In this document: piece after piece, positions 1 to 9,874 of the stretch
How positions within the stretch are numbered: the first letter of the stretch is position 1
Layout of the letters: each line of letters begins with the position of its first letter
Origin: Azonexaceae bacterium
GTDB taxonomy: Bacteria; Pseudomonadota; Gammaproteobacteria; Burkholderiales; Rhodocyclaceae
Reading direction: 5' to 3'
DNA length: 25,889 bases
Assembly: GCA_009469685.1 (NCBI GenBank)
Contig: SSTA01000168.1
Span: 1 to 25,889 of the forward strand
The notes under the pieces: generated by a model
The model's database searches: none
Told to the model about the DNA's origin: nothing
The model's input: only the letters and a program-made list of their open reading frames with translations
Program-made: the position numbers and the translations under genes

Positions 1-191
1 AGATGGGCGACGAGGGCAAGCTTGTCGCTCTCGCTCCAGTGCTCGCCATTGCGCGGTTTCATGAGCAAAGGCATGAAACCCCGCATGGCGATCACCTGGG
101 TGACCACACGCTGCATTTCCCTACGCTGGGACGCGAGGATCAGCCGCCACCAGGGGATAACAGCCGGTAAATCGGGGGGCTTGGCGTTCAA
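1..191 (-). CDS. Unrecognised protein, N-terminal part, cut by the left edge
   Basis: From TTG at 191 the reverse strand stays open for 63 codons to the window edge. The TTG overlaps the TGA of the upstream YqjK-like gene (TTGA), the same coupled junction seen between the two preceding genes, so it probably belongs to the yqj-type operon. The visible residues begin L-N-A-K-P-P-D-L-P. They then include a tryptophan-rich hydrophobic stretch (VIPWWRLILA, about residues 11-20) and a basic/amphipathic part with MRGFMPLLMKPRNGEHWSES (about 36-55). An internal ATG at about codon 26 is an alternative start. I do not recognise the family and assign no function. Coding is supported by the long open frame and the tight coupling; the C-terminus is outside the window. 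Confidence 0.6.
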   Translation of the reverse strand, partial: MNAKPPDLPAVIPWWRLILASQRREMQRVVTQVIAMRGFMPLLMKPRNGEHWSESDKLALVAH

Positions 192-472
192 TCCAGCTTG
201 CGCCGCAGGGCTCGCCAGCCCCGCCACAGAAGGAAGCCGCGCTTCGCCCATCGCCATGCGCGTCGCGGGCGGGCCAGCAGCAAGCCGATTGCGAATGCGG
301 CGACCGGTTTCGGATGATCCCTGACCCAGCGTCCCCCGGCGACCAGCTTATCCACACCGACCAGCGCACGCTCAAGAGGCCAGAAATTTTCTGCGAGATC
401 GTCCCTCTGCCGGGCGCACCGAGCCCGCAATTCCCCACGCCTCTGAGCAAGTTCCAGGCGCCGGTCGGTCAT
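188..472 (-). CDS. YqjK-like small membrane-associated protein
   Basis: A 94-residue protein starting MTDRRLELAQRRGELRARC. It has a basic amphipathic N-terminal half, then a short hydrophobic segment at about residues 58-68 (VAAFAIGLLLA) and a strongly basic Trp/Arg-rich tail. This matches the YqjK family, found as the third member of yqjD-yqjE-yqjK clusters. The ATG at 472 overlaps the TGA of the upstream YqjE-like gene (ATGA), which supports this start over an in-frame ATG 114 bases upstream inside that gene. Its molecular function is not established; in enterobacteria such clusters are linked to stress and stationary phase. The family call rests on size, composition and gene order. Confidence 0.7.
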   Translation of the reverse strand: MTDRRLELAQRRGELRARCARQRDDLAENFWPLERALVGVDKLVAGGRWVRDHPKPVAAFAIGLLLARPRRAWRWAKRGFLLWRGWRALRRKLD

Positions 473-864
473 TGCGTTTCGGTAGCGCTCCGCTTCAACC
501 GGGCCAGGTCCGCATCGAATTCGGCAAGGCTTTGGCCGAACAGCGGCGAAGCACGGCGCAGCGCCGCCGCTGCCAGGCCGGCGCATAGCGCTCCTCCGGC
601 CAGAAAGGCGAAAGCCGCCAATCCGAAGACGAGAACGCGCTGCTCCCAGAACGCCACGGCCAAAAAGGCGACGGCGAGGATCAGGCCGACCCCGACCAGG
701 AAGATGCCAGCCAGGGCATAGACCAGCAGAGAAACGACCCGAAGCTTCTCCTCCTGGAGTTCGACCGACAAGAGTTCGAGCCGGGTCTTTCCGATGGCGA
801 TCAGGGTCGCCGCCAGACGCTTCAGGGCGGCGAAGCTGCCTTCGCCGCCTGCGCCGAGGGCCAT
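469..864 (-). CDS. YqjE / phage holin superfamily III-type membrane protein
   Basis: A 131-residue protein with an amphipathic N-terminus containing the typical KTRLELLSVELQEEKLR segment (about residues 26-42). Two hydrophobic hairpin segments follow at about 43-72 and 76-101, then a charged helical tail. This layout is that of the YqjE/holin-X-like inner-membrane family (DUF1469). Here it is a resident chromosomal membrane protein: no phage genes are nearby. It starts five bases after the YqjD-like stop and overlaps the YqjK-like start by four bases, so the genes form one transcription unit. Precise function is unknown; an inner-membrane role in stress or stationary phase is inferred from enterobacterial relatives. 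Confidence 0.8.
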   Translation of the reverse strand: MALGAGGEGSFAALKRLAATLIAIGKTRLELLSVELQEEKLRVVSLLVYALAGIFLVGVGLILAVAFLAVAFWEQRVLVFGLAAFAFLAGGALCAGLAAAALRRASPLFGQSLAEFDADLARLKRSATETQ

Positions 865-869
865 GGGGA

Positions 870-1184
870 TCAGCGGCGGCCGATCAGGACGCCGAGGGCC
901 AAGCCCAGGGCGGCGGCAACTCCGACGGCCTTCCAGGGTTGCTCATGCACGAAGTCGTCGGTCGCATTGGCGGCTGCCTTGGCCTTGTCGACGATAGCCG
1001 CTTCGGCATCGGCCAAGCGCTCCTTGGCGTCGCGCAGCCGAATCTCGATCTTTTCGCGCAGGCCTGCCATCTTGTCCCCGGCTGCGCCGGCAGTAGCCCG
1101 GAGAATTTCCTCGGCATCCGAGATGACGACCTTCATATCGGCAACCAGTTTGTCCTTGCCGGCAGGAGTGAGTTCTTGAGACAT
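870..1184 (-). CDS. DUF883 family protein (YqjD/ElaB type), membrane-anchored
   Basis: A 104-residue protein: a charged, helical, probably coiled-coil region (about residues 5-78) followed by a C-terminal transmembrane segment from PWKAVGVAAALGLALGVLIG that ends in Gly-Arg-Arg. This is the hallmark of the DUF883 family, which includes E. coli YqjD, ElaB and YgaM. Those are RpoS-linked tail-anchored inner-membrane proteins; YqjD has been reported to bind ribosomes in stationary phase. It is the first gene of the minus-strand cluster, with the YqjE-like and YqjK-like genes immediately downstream. Ribosome association here is an extrapolation from E. coli. Confidence 0.88.
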   Translation of the reverse strand: MSQELTPAGKDKLVADMKVVISDAEEILRATAGAAGDKMAGLREKIEIRLRDAKERLADAEAAIVDKAKAAANATDDFVHEQPWKAVGVAAALGLALGVLIGRR

Positions 1185-1259
1185 TTTTGACCTCGATGAG
1201 CGGGGTGATTACGGGAGAATCTAAAGGGTAGCGGCTCCCGCCGGGGAAAGCAATGCGGA

Positions 1260-2042
1260 CTAGATAGTGTAGTCGTAATCAACGGTCAGAGGGGCGTGAT
1301 CCGAGAAACGCGCTTCCTTGTAAACCGCCGCCTGCCGCGCGGTAGCCGCAATCCCGGGCGTGGCGATCTGATAGTCGATCCGCCACCCGACGTTCTTGGC
1401 CCAGGCCTGTCCCCGGTTGGACCACCACGTATACGCCGTTTCAGTGGCCTCGGGGTGAAGTCGCCGGTAAACGTCGACCCAGCCGAGCTGGTCGAAGACC
1501 CGGGTCATCCAGGCTCTTTCCTCGGGCAGAAAACCGGAATTCTTCTGATTGGATTTCCAATTCTTGAGGTCGATTTCCCGATGGGCGATGTTCCAGTCGC
1601 CGCAGATCACCACGTCGCGCCCCTCGCGGTAGAGATCCGCCAGGAGCGGAAGGAAAACCTCCAGAAACCGAAATTTGGCGGCCTGGCGATCCGGGGACGC
1701 CGACCCCGAGGGAAGGTAAAGCGAGATGACCGTAAGCCGGCCGAAATCGGCGCGCAAGAAACGTCCCTCGGCGTCGAACTCCGGAACTCCCAGACCCTCA
1801 GCGATCCGGTCCGGCACGTGCGCAGACCACAGGCCGACCCCGCTGTACCCCTTCTTCTCGGCAGGGTGATAGCGCGTGTGGAATCCGTCCGGGCTAATCA
1901 TTTCTGCGGTCAGGTCGGCCGCCTGGGCCTTGAGTTCCTGGAAGCAAACCAAATCGGCCTGTTGGGCGTTAATCCAGGGAAGGACGCCCTTGCTCCATGC
2001 CGAGCGTATACCATTGAGATTGAGGGAGATGATGCGTAACAT
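1260..2042 (-). CDS. xth: Exodeoxyribonuclease III (AP endonuclease)
   Basis: A 260-residue member of the endonuclease/exonuclease/phosphatase fold, the usual size for bacterial ExoIII (E. coli 268). Signature blocks in order are LNLNGIR (7-13), CFQELK with metal-binding E36, YSGVG (66-70), LYLPSG (108-113), GDWNIAH with D149 and N151, [15 protein letters not shown], and the terminal SDHAPL with D248/H249. The enzyme cuts the phosphodiester backbone 5' of abasic sites and degrades duplex DNA 3' to 5' in base-excision repair. The gene is divergent from pyrE with only 48 bases between the starts, an arrangement I believe recurs in related bacteria. The ATG at 2042 begins exactly at the conserved [11 protein letters not shown]; its ribosome-binding site is weak. 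Confidence 0.95.
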   Translation of the reverse strand: MLRIISLNLNGIRSAWSKGVLPWINAQQADLVCFQELKAQAADLTAEMISPDGFHTRYHPAEKKGYSGVGLWSAHVPDRIAEGLGVPEFDAEGRFLRADFGRLTVISLYLPSGSASPDRQAAKFRFLEVFLPLLADLYREGRDVVICGDWNIAHREIDLKNWKSNQKNSGFLPEERAWMTRVFDQLGWVDVYRRLHPEATETAYTWWSNRGQAWAKNVGWRIDYQIATPGIAATARQAAVYKEARFSDHAPLTVDYDYTI

Positions 2043-2080
2043 GTCGGCTTTGGGGCGGGAATCGCCGTAAGAACAGAATT

Positions 2081-2090
2081 AGAGGAGACG
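2081..2090 (+). promoter_or_regulatory. Ribosome-binding site of pyrE
   Basis: AGAGGAGACG directly precedes the ATG at 2091. It is a good Shine-Dalgarno sequence (GAGGAG) and fixes the pyrE start. The 48-base gap shared with the divergent xth must contain promoters for both genes, but I see no convincing -35/-10 pair in it. Confidence 0.8.
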
Positions 2091-2732
2091 ATGGATTTTC
2101 GCCGGCAGTTTATCCGCTTCGCGCTCGACTGCAACGTCCTGCGCTTCGGCCAATTCAAGACCAAGGCGGGTCGACTTTCCCCCTATTTCTTCAATGCGGG
2201 CCTGTTCAACGACGGTGCCTCCCTGGGACGGCTGGCGGAGTACTACGCTGAAGCGGCGCTGGCGGCAACGGTGCCGTTCGACATGCTTTTCGGTCCTGCC
2301 TACAAGGGCATTCCCCTCGCCGCCGCGGTGGCGATCGCCCTGGCACAAAGAGGCCGCAATCTACCCTTTGCTTTCAATCGCAAGGAGGCCAAGGATCACG
2401 GCGAGGGCGGAAGCATCGTGGGTGCTGCCTTGAAGGGACGCGTCCTCATCGTCGACGACGTCATTTCCGCCGGCACTTCGGTTCGCGAATCCGTCGAACT
2501 GATTCGGGACGCCGGCGCCACGCCGGCTGGAGTTCTGATCGCCCTCGACCGTATGGAGAAAGGGCAGGGCGAACTCTCGGCGGTCCAGGAGGTGGAACGC
2601 GACTATGGCATCCCCGTCATCGCAGTCGCGACTCTCACAGACCTTCTGGCGTTTCTCGAAGAGCAGCCCGTTTTTGCCGAGCATCGCCAAGCCGTCAGTC
2701 TCTACCGGCAGACCTATGGCGTCGCCGCTTAA
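2091..2732 (+). CDS. pyrE: Orotate phosphoribosyltransferase
   Basis: A 213-residue protein matching E. coli PyrE in length. It converts orotate and PRPP into orotidine 5'-monophosphate, the fifth step of de novo UMP synthesis. Visible signatures are the N-terminal substrate region with [12 protein letters not shown] (28-39), [10 protein letters not shown] (67-76), the flexible-loop sequence [13 protein letters not shown] (95-107) and the PRPP-binding motif [13 protein letters not shown] (118-130). The start is fixed by the strong ribosome-binding site at 2081-2090. The 3' end overlaps the following DUF4124-like gene by 17 bases, which suggests co-transcription. Confidence 0.97.
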   Translation: MDFRRQFIRFALDCNVLRFGQFKTKAGRLSPYFFNAGLFNDGASLGRLAEYYAEAALAATVPFDMLFGPAYKGIPLAAAVAIALAQRGRNLPFAFNRKEAKDHGEGGSIVGAALKGRVLIVDDVISAGTSVRESVELIRDAGATPAGVLIALDRMEKGQGELSAVQEVERDYGIPVIAVATLTDLLAFLEEQPVFAEHRQAVSLYRQTYGVAA

Positions 2733-3375
2733 GTCACTTTCGATGGCCCTTCTGGTCGCAGCCAGCCTGCCGGCTGCAGCGGCCAACCTCTATTGCTGCC
2801 ACGACCCGGCCACTTCCCGTCGGGTCTGTGCCGACTCGGTTCCGGAGCAATGCCGCGGACGACCGTATCGCATTCTCGATTCGGCGGGAAACGTCATCAA
2901 GGAAGTGGACGCCCCCCTCACTGCCGAACAGAAGGCTGCCCGGGCTGCGGAAGCCAAACGGCAGAAGGAATTGGACGAAGTTGCCCGCCTGCAGCGCCGC
3001 AAGGATCAGGCGCTGCTCGAAACCTACGGCAGCCTCCAGGACATCGACGTTGCAAGGCTGCGGGCCGAGGCGGAGGTCCAGGAAGCCATCGCCCAGACGG
3101 AATCCCGCATTGCCGTGGCCCAGAAGGAGCGCAAGCGGTGGGCCGACGAGGCGGAGTTCTATCGTCGCAAGACCCTGCCCGCAGATGTGGAGTCCGGCTT
3201 GCGCAACGCCGATTTTGAAATCAAGGCCCAAACCGAGCTCCTGGACGCCAAGAAGAAGGATCTCGAACTGGTGCGCCAGAAATATGACGAAGACCGTCGC
3301 CGCTACCTCGAGATTCTCGGTTCGACCCGGCGCGGATCAGCGACGACTTCCGCGCCCGCCCCCGAGACCCGCTAG
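2716..3375 (+). CDS. Exported DUF4124-like coiled-coil protein
   Basis: A 219-residue protein. The ATG at 2716 gives a signal peptide ([20 protein letters not shown], cleaved near the AAA-N junction). An N-terminal block resembling DUF4124 follows: [21 protein letters not shown], then a [10 protein letters not shown] strand typical of that short beta domain. From about residue 65 to 200 the protein is highly charged and helical, rich in Ala/Glu/Lys/Arg, with a probable long coiled coil. It should be periplasmic. The paired Cys residues could form disulfides. The gene overlaps pyrE by 17 bases and converges on gatB. A longer in-frame start lies inside pyrE and would lose the signal peptide, so it was not used. 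Function unknown. Confidence 0.75.
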   Translation: MASPLKSLSMALLVAASLPAAAANLYCCHDPATSRRVCADSVPEQCRGRPYRILDSAGNVIKEVDAPLTAEQKAARAAEAKRQKELDEVARLQRRKDQALLETYGSLQDIDVARLRAEAEVQEAIAQTESRIAVAQKERKRWADEAEFYRRKTLPADVESGLRNADFEIKAQTELLDAKKKDLELVRQKYDEDRRRYLEILGSTRRGSATTSAPAPETR

Positions 3376-3389
3376 ACGCCAAAGGCGTC
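3375..3389. terminator. Small hairpin between convergent genes, weak terminator candidate
   Basis: GACGCC-AAA-GGCGTC, a perfect 6-bp stem with a 3-base loop, starts on the last base of the DUF4124-like stop codon and lies between it and the gatB stop at 3399. No T-run follows on either strand, so an intrinsic terminator is only possible, not demonstrated. Confidence 0.3.
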
Positions 3390-3398
3390 GCGGCAGGA

Positions 3399-4853
3399 CT
3401 AGCCTAGGAGTTTTTTCCGGAGCAGATCGTTCACCTGCTGCGGATTGGCCTTCCCCTTGGCAGCCTTCATCACCTGGCCGACCAGTGCGTTGAAGGCTTT
3501 CTCCTTGCCCGCCTTGAATTCGGCCACGTTGGCCGCATTGGCCGCCAGAACCTCGTCCACCAGGGCCTCGATGGCGCCGGTGTCGGTGATCTGTTTCAAG
3601 CCTTGCCGTTCGATGATGGCGTCTGCGCTGGCACCTTCCCCATTCCAGAGGGCCTCGAATACCTTCTTCGCGATGGCGTTCGAAACCGTGCCGTCGGCGA
3701 TACGGAGAATCAATCCGCCCAATTGCGAGGCGGAAACCGGCGTATCGGCGAGTTCCTTGCCCTCCTTGTTCAAACGGGCGGCGAGATCGACCATCACCCA
3801 GTTGGCGCAAGGCTTGGCGTTGGCCTTGCCGGCAATGGCCACCACGGCTTCGAAATAGTCGGCGGTTTCCTGGTTGGCGGTCAGCGTCGTGGCGTCGTAG
3901 TTGGAGAGCCCCAGTTCGGCGACCAAGCGTTCGCGCTTCTGGCGGGGCAATTCGGGCAATTCACCTTCCACCCTGGCGATCCATTCGCGATCGATGACCA
4001 GGGGCAGAAGATCGGGATCGGGAAAATAGCGGTAGTCGTGGGCGTCTTCCTTGGTACGCATCGTGCGGGTCTCGCCGGTATCCGGGTCGAACAGCACGGT
4101 GGCCTGCTGGATCTTGCGCCCTTCCTCGATTTCGTTGATCTGCCACTGGACTTCGTAGTCGATCGCTTCCTTGAGGAAACGGAAGGAATTGAGATTCTTG
4201 ATCTCCCGCCGGGTACCGAATTCGGTCTGACCCTTCGGACGCACCGAGACGTTGGCGTCGCAACGGAAGGAACCTTCCTGCATATTGCCGTCGCAGATGC
4301 CTATCCAGCGCACAAGGCCGTGCAGCGCCTTGGCGTAGGCCACGGCTTCGTCGGATGAGCGCATGTCGGGTTCAGAAACAATTTCGAGCAAGGGCGTTCC
4401 GGCCCGGTTGAGGTCGATGCCGGATTTGCCGCTGAAATCCTCGTGCAGGGATTTTCCGGCATCTTCCTCGAGGTGGGCGCGGGTCAGGCTGACGACCTTC
4501 TCGTAGGCTCTGTCGCCCTGCCCCACCTGAATGGCCACCGTCCCGCCCTGAACGACCGGCAACTCGAACTGGCTGATCTGGTATCCCTTGGGGAGGTCGG
4601 GGTAGAAATAGTTCTTGCGGGCGAAGACGGACCTGGGCGCGACGCGGGCACCGATCGCCAGACCGAAGCGGATGGCACACTCGACGGCAGCCTTGTTGAG
4701 CACCGGCAACACCCCGGGCAGGGCAAGGTCCACCGCGCAGGCCTGGGAATTGGGTTCGGCCCCGAAAGCCGTCGAAGCGCCGGAAAAGATCTTGGAGCGG
4801 GTAGCGAGCTGTGCGTGGGTCTCGATGCCGATGACGACTTCCCATTGGGTCAT
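3399..4853 (-). CDS. gatB: Asp-tRNA(Asn)/Glu-tRNA(Gln) amidotransferase subunit B
   Basis: A 484-residue GatB. Starting at ATG 4853 gives [21 protein letters not shown], the conserved family N-terminus. The frame stays open upstream to 5009, but that extension lies inside the preceding lipoprotein gene. Characteristic motifs are the N-terminal IGIETH, the cradle-domain blocks with [32 protein letters not shown] and [10 protein letters not shown], and a C-terminal YqeY-like helical tail ending in [10 protein letters not shown]. GatB recognises the misacylated tRNA and activates it by phosphorylation for amidation with ammonia delivered from GatA. It is the last gene of the gatC-gatA-lipoprotein-gatB series, 10 bases after the lipoprotein stop. 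Confidence 0.97.
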   Translation of the reverse strand: MTQWEVVIGIETHAQLATRSKIFSGASTAFGAEPNSQACAVDLALPGVLPVLNKAAVECAIRFGLAIGARVAPRSVFARKNYFYPDLPKGYQISQFELPVVQGGTVAIQVGQGDRAYEKVVSLTRAHLEEDAGKSLHEDFSGKSGIDLNRAGTPLLEIVSEPDMRSSDEAVAYAKALHGLVRWIGICDGNMQEGSFRCDANVSVRPKGQTEFGTRREIKNLNSFRFLKEAIDYEVQWQINEIEEGRKIQQATVLFDPDTGETRTMRTKEDAHDYRYFPDPDLLPLVIDREWIARVEGELPELPRQKRERLVAELGLSNYDATTLTANQETADYFEAVVAIAGKANAKPCANWVMVDLAARLNKEGKELADTPVSASQLGGLILRIADGTVSNAIAKKVFEALWNGEGASADAIIERQGLKQITDTGAIEALVDEVLAANAANVAEFKAGKEKAFNALVGQVMKAAKGKANPQQVNDLLRKKLLG

Positions 4854-4863
4854 GACGATTTTC

Positions 4864-5397
4864 TCACGTGCACCGACCGGTCTTGGCATCCACCAGGATC
4901 GGCCAGAGATAGTTGAAAGCTTCTCCCTCGCAGGCTTTGGAGCAGCTGTTGAAGGCAATGGTGACTTCCCTGCCCTGCTCCCACAGACGGACGGAGCAAT
5001 TGGAGCCATCTTTGGCTTTGAGTAGCGCCTGAGGCAGGGTTGCCGTCTGCTGGAAGTTCTTGAGATCGAAACGACAGACCCCGCGCTTCGGAATGATCAC
5101 CTGGGCCGAGAAAGTCTTGACCTGGGCTTCCTTGACCAGCAGATTGAGGCGCGTCTGGGTTCCGACCGCGTCGCGATGGGAACATTGGGACTTCACGTTG
5201 AGGGGCCGGACAGGCATGGGCTTCAGATTGCGTCCGGCCAGATGGCGAAGCGGCTGCGACTTGATCGGTTCCTCGCGTTCGACGGCAGGTTCCGGAGCCG
5301 TCGTATGCGCCGGTGCGGAATCCGGGGCGGGAGCGGGAGGCGTCTCGGCGCAAGCGACCAGGAGACCGGCAGGCAGAAAGAGCCAGCCAGCCCGCAT
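4864..5397 (-). CDS. Small lipoprotein encoded between gatA and gatB
   Basis: A 177-residue protein. The first 20 residues ([16 protein letters not shown]) form a lipoprotein signal with the lipobox LVAC. An Ala/Pro/Glu-rich linker follows to about residue 45. The mature domain has six further Cys residues, including the pairs [14 protein letters not shown] and CSKACEG, and ends at a Cys-Thr. The start is ATG 5397, which overlaps the gatA TGA (TGATG); TTG at 5400 in the same frame would add only one residue. The tight coupling places it in the gat operon although the product should be membrane-anchored in the periplasm, unlike the cytoplasmic GatCAB complex. I do not recognise a domain; function unknown. 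Confidence 0.78.
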   Translation of the reverse strand: MRAGWLFLPAGLLVACAETPPAPAPDSAPAHTTAPEPAVEREEPIKSQPLRHLAGRNLKPMPVRPLNVKSQCSHRDAVGTQTRLNLLVKEAQVKTFSAQVIIPKRGVCRFDLKNFQQTATLPQALLKAKDGSNCSVRLWEQGREVTIAFNSCSKACEGEAFNYLWPILVDAKTGRCT

Positions 5398-6863
5398 CAA
5401 ATCGCCTCCGGCGCCCGTCGATGCCAGTCGGTGGCCTGTTGGTAACGGTGGGCAACGTTCAGCAGGCGCCCCTCGGAGAAGTAATCGCCGATCAATTGCA
5501 AGCCTATCGGCAACTGACTTCCTTGTTCGGCCACAAAACCGCAGGGAATCGAAATGGCCGGAAGCCCGGCCAGATTGACCGCAATGGTGTAAATGTCGGA
5601 TAGGTACATCTGAACGGGATCGGCGGCCTTTTCCCCGAGCCGGAAGGCGGGCGAGGGCGAGGTAGGGCCGAGGATCACGTCGCAGACCTTGAACGCCGCG
5701 ACGAAATCGTCGGCAATCAGCCGCCGGATGCGCTGGGCCTGGAGATAGTAGGCGTCGTAGTAGCCATGGGAGAGGACGTAGGTACCGATCAGGATGCGAC
5801 GTTTCACTTCGGCGCCAAAGCCCTGGGCGCGGGTCTTGGCATAGAGGTCGTTGAGGTCGCCGTATTCCGGCGCCCGATAACCGTAGCGCACGCCGTCGAA
5901 GCGGGAGAGGTTCGAGCTCGCTTCCGCCGGAGCGATGACATAGTAAGCGGGAACCGAGAGATGGGAGTTGGGGAGCGAAATCTCCACCGTCTGCGCGCCC
6001 AGTTTTTCGTATTCGGCGATGGCGGCGCGGACGCCCGCCATGACCGCCGGATCACATCCCTCGCCGAAGAACTCCTTGGGCAGGCCGATACGCAAGCCAT
6101 CCAGGGGCTTTTCGAGACCAGCGAAATAGTCTTCGGTCGGTCGTTCGAGAGAGGTTGAATCCCTTTCGTCAAACCCTGCCATGACATTGAGCAGCAAGGC
6201 GCAGTCCTCGGCGCTCCGGGCCATGGGACCAGCCTGATCGAGGGAAGAGGCAAAGGCGATCATGCCGTAACGGGAAACCACGCCATAGGTCGGTTTGAGT
6301 CCGGTCAGATTGCACAGGGCGGCGGGTTGACGGATAGAACCGCCGGTGTCGGTGCCGGTGGCCGCCGGAGCCAGGCGAGCCGCCACGGCCGCAGCGGAGC
6401 CCCCGGAGGAACCGCCGGGCACCCGCTGGCGGTCCCAGGGATTTCTGACCGGCCCGTAGTAGGAAGTCTCATTGGACGATCCCATGGCGAATTCGTCCAT
6501 ATTGGTCTTGCCCAGCGGCACCAGCCCGGCTTCGGCGTGCATCTTGCGGATCACCGTCGCATCGTAGGGCGAGACGAAATTGGAGAGAATCTTCGACCCG
6601 CAGGTGGTCAGCCAGCCCTCGGCGCAGAAAATATCCTTCTGGGCGATCGGAATCCCGGTGAGCGGCCCGGCCGCTCCGGCGGCGATACGGGAATCCGCCG
6701 CCCGAGCAGCAGCGAGGCTCTTTTCCGGATCGACGGTTACGAAGGCGTTGATGTCCGGATTCAGTCGGGCGATGCGCTCGAGATAGAGGCCGGTCAGCTC
6801 GACGCTGGAGATTTCCCGGGCCGCAAGAGCAGCCGCGAGATCCTTGAGAGAACGTTCAATCAT
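5397..6863 (-). CDS. gatA: Asp-tRNA(Asn)/Glu-tRNA(Gln) amidotransferase subunit A
   Basis: A 488-residue amidase-signature protein, the usual GatA size. The Ser-cisSer-Lys catalytic triad is present: the lysine at about K76 in PIAQKDIF, the cis-serine at about S152 in [10 protein letters not shown], and the nucleophile at about S176 in [13 protein letters not shown]. GatA hydrolyses glutamine (or asparagine) and channels ammonia to GatB. The C-terminal block with [19 protein letters not shown] and [18 protein letters not shown] is also standard. The ATG at 6863 gives the conserved short N-terminal helix. The gene follows gatC by 50 bases and overlaps the lipoprotein start by one base. Confidence 0.97.
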   Translation of the reverse strand: MIERSLKDLAAALAAREISSVELTGLYLERIARLNPDINAFVTVDPEKSLAAARAADSRIAAGAAGPLTGIPIAQKDIFCAEGWLTTCGSKILSNFVSPYDATVIRKMHAEAGLVPLGKTNMDEFAMGSSNETSYYGPVRNPWDRQRVPGGSSGGSAAAVAARLAPAATGTDTGGSIRQPAALCNLTGLKPTYGVVSRYGMIAFASSLDQAGPMARSAEDCALLLNVMAGFDERDSTSLERPTEDYFAGLEKPLDGLRIGLPKEFFGEGCDPAVMAGVRAAIAEYEKLGAQTVEISLPNSHLSVPAYYVIAPAEASSNLSRFDGVRYGYRAPEYGDLNDLYAKTRAQGFGAEVKRRILIGTYVLSHGYYDAYYLQAQRIRRLIADDFVAAFKVCDVILGPTSPSPAFRLGEKAADPVQMYLSDIYTIAVNLAGLPAISIPCGFVAEQGSQLPIGLQLIGDYFSEGRLLNVAHRYQQATDWHRRAPEAI

Positions 6864-6913
6864 GCTTTGCTTAGCGTGAGCGGGCGCTGGCCTCCCTCAC
6901 CCTACACTCCTCA

Positions 6914-7201
6914 CTATTCGATCACCTTGGGGACAAGGTAGAGGCCGGCCTCGGTCTCGGGAGCCACCGCCTGGAAGGCCACCCGCCGGTCGGGTTCGCT
7001 GACCGCGTCTTCCCGCAGGCGCTGACTGAGGTCCTGCGCATGGGCCATGGGTTCGACACCCCGGGTATCCACCGCCTGCATGGCTTCAATCAGTTGGAAA
7101 ATGCCGTTCAGGCGGCTCAAAGTGGCTTCGGCTTCGGCGGCGCTGACCTCGATGCGGGCGAGGTGGGCGATGCGCTGGACCTGTTCCAGGGATAGGGACA
7201 T
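6914..7201 (-). CDS. gatC: Asp-tRNA(Asn)/Glu-tRNA(Gln) amidotransferase subunit C
   Basis: A 95-residue GatC of standard length, starting [20 protein letters not shown]. It carries the conserved central helix region ending in [19 protein letters not shown] and the block [11 protein letters not shown] about two-thirds along; the C-terminus ends YLVPKVIE. GatC wraps around and stabilises the GatA-GatB interface. It is the first gene of the operon, divergent from mreB across a 124-base gap that should hold both promoters. Presence of gatCAB implies that Gln-tRNA and/or Asn-tRNA is made by transamidation in this organism. Confidence 0.95.
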   Translation of the reverse strand: MSLSLEQVQRIAHLARIEVSAAEAEATLSRLNGIFQLIEAMQAVDTRGVEPMAHAQDLSQRLREDAVSEPDRRVAFQAVAPETEAGLYLVPKVIE

Positions 7202-8369
<1,168 letters not shown>

Positions 8370-8384
8370 GCACCCACACCCCCA

Positions 8385-9329
8385 GTGGCCGGCATCGACC
8401 ACGCACCACCGCCGTTCTTCAAGCGAGGGCCAGCACCGCTGGCCCTCCTGATTTTTTACGTCGCCGCATCGATCGCCTTGTTTGTGGTCGACTTGCGCTT
8501 CAAGAGCCTCGACCTGCTGCGTCAGAGCGTTGCCCTGGTGATCGACCCGGTACAGCGGGTCGCTCAGACCCCGGGAAGCCTGGTGGATATCGCGCACTCC
8601 TACCTCGAAGGGATCGGCGATCTGCGCGAGGAAAATGCTCAGCTGAAGCACGCCAAGCTGACCACCGCCCCCGATCTTGAACGACTTGCCCATCTCGAAG
8701 CGGAAAACGAGCGCCTGCGCCGCCTACTTGCAGTGCGGGACAGGGAGAAGGCGCGCGGCCAAGTGGCGCAAATCCTCTACACCGCCCGCGATCCCTTTTC
8801 CCGCCGTATCGTCATCGACAAGGGACAGCAGGCGGCGATCGTCGCGGGCCAGCCGGCGATCGACGAGAACGGCGTCGTCGGCCAAGTCACGCGGGTTTTC
8901 CCTTTCTCGGCCGAGGTGACCCTGATTACCGACAAGAATCAGGCAATCCCGGTCCAGGTCGTCCGTAGCGGTCTGCGCTCGGTCGCCTTCGGTCTTGGCA
9001 ATGGTCAGCTCGAGATGAAGTACATGCCGGCCAACGCCGACGTTCAACCCGGAGACACCTTGGTCACCTCGGGTCTGGACGGCATCTACCTGCCCGGTTT
9101 TCCCGTCGCCAAAGTGGTCAACGTCGAACGGGACAGCGCCTATTCCTTCGCCCGCATCTATTGCGAACCGGTGGCCGGCGTGGAGAATTTCGGTGAAGTC
9201 ATGGTGCTCGACCGACGGGAAAATCTGCCGCCGCAACCCGCCGACGAGGCGCGGCCGGCTGCCGAAGGTGACGGAGAGAAGGGAAGCTTGCGTCCGAAAA
9301 AGCGCGCTGCTGCAAAGGGAGGCCATTGA
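8385..9329 (+). CDS. mreC: Rod shape-determining protein MreC
   Basis: A 314-residue bitopic membrane protein starting with GTG at 8385, 15 bases after the mreB stop. One transmembrane segment lies at about residues 16-36 (LALLIFYVAASIALFVVDL). It is followed by a coiled coil (about 72-115, REENAQLKHAKL...LEAENERLRRLL) and the periplasmic beta domain with DPFSRRIVIDKG, ENGVVGQVTRV, ITDKNQAIPV and LVTSGLDGIYLPGFPV. The C-terminal tail is Pro/Ala/Lys-rich and disordered, longer than the compact core requires. MreC activates the RodA-PBP2 synthase in the elongasome. The TGA overlaps the mreD ATG (TGATG). Confidence 0.96.
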   Translation: MAGIDHAPPPFFKRGPAPLALLIFYVAASIALFVVDLRFKSLDLLRQSVALVIDPVQRVAQTPGSLVDIAHSYLEGIGDLREENAQLKHAKLTTAPDLERLAHLEAENERLRRLLAVRDREKARGQVAQILYTARDPFSRRIVIDKGQQAAIVAGQPAIDENGVVGQVTRVFPFSAEVTLITDKNQAIPVQVVRSGLRSVAFGLGNGQLEMKYMPANADVQPGDTLVTSGLDGIYLPGFPVAKVVNVERDSAYSFARIYCEPVAGVENFGEVMVLDRRENLPPQPADEARPAAEGDGEKGSLRPKKRAAAKGGH

Positions 9330-9850
9330 TGCAACCGACATTCAATTCGTCCCGCATTCTGTTGCCGGTTCGCCCTTGGTTCATCGCCCTCACGCTGGCC
9401 ATCGCCATGATGCTCAATACGGTGCCGACCGCCCACTGGCCGGGAGTACCCGATTGGCTCGCGCTGGTGCTCTGTTTCTGGTCAGTGAGGGAATTCCGCC
9501 GGGTGGGGATGGGCTGGGCGTTCGTACTCGGCATCCTGATGGACGTCGCCGATGGTGCCGTCCTCGGCCAACATAGTCTCGCCTACGTCCTGCTCGCCTT
9601 TGCCGCCTCCGCGCTGTCCCGCCGCATCCTGTGGTTTCCTCTGGCCCAACAGGCGCTGCAGATTCTGCCCTTGTTGCTCATGGCCCAAGTTGTCCAGGCC
9701 GGAATTCGGCTTGCGGCCGGGGCCGATTTCCCAGGATGGGGCTACTTCATAGGCCCCCTCTTCGCCACCCTGCTGTGGATCCCGGCCACCTTCGTCCTCC
9801 TGTTGCCCCAGTTCCAGCCCGTGGAACGGGACGACAATCGGCCGATCTAG
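9329..9850 (+). CDS. mreD: Rod shape-determining protein MreD
   Basis: A 173-residue polytopic inner-membrane protein with about five to six hydrophobic segments, including a segment ending in FVLGILMDVADGAVLGQHSL, which is typical of MreD. The start is ATG 9329, overlapping the mreC stop by one base; AAAGGGAGG at 9315-9323 is a strong Shine-Dalgarno for it. A TTG one codon upstream is also in frame but is less likely. MreD is a membrane component of the elongasome between MreC and the RodA-PBP2 pair, and its gene order here is the canonical one. Confidence 0.93.
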   Translation: MQPTFNSSRILLPVRPWFIALTLAIAMMLNTVPTAHWPGVPDWLALVLCFWSVREFRRVGMGWAFVLGILMDVADGAVLGQHSLAYVLLAFAASALSRRILWFPLAQQALQILPLLLMAQVVQAGIRLAAGADFPGWGYFIGPLFATLLWIPATFVLLLPQFQPVERDDNRPI

Positions 9851-9874
9851 CCGGGACCCGCAAGGAATCGGCCC

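Noticed and set aside
469..864. Holin-like protein considered as a sign of a prophage
   Set aside because: It is flanked by YqjD-like and YqjK-like genes, the usual chromosomal setting of this family. No lysis, tail, capsid or integrase genes are near.
4854..5009. N-terminal extension of gatB
   Set aside because: The frame is open upstream to 5009, but it overlaps the lipoprotein gene. The conserved GatB N-terminus begins at the ATG at 4853.
6876..6900. GTGAG-N15-CTCAC inverted repeat between gatC and gatA considered as a terminator or attenuator
   Set aside because: It has a 5-bp stem with a large loop and no T-run, inside an operon whose genes must be co-expressed. It is likely a chance repeat.
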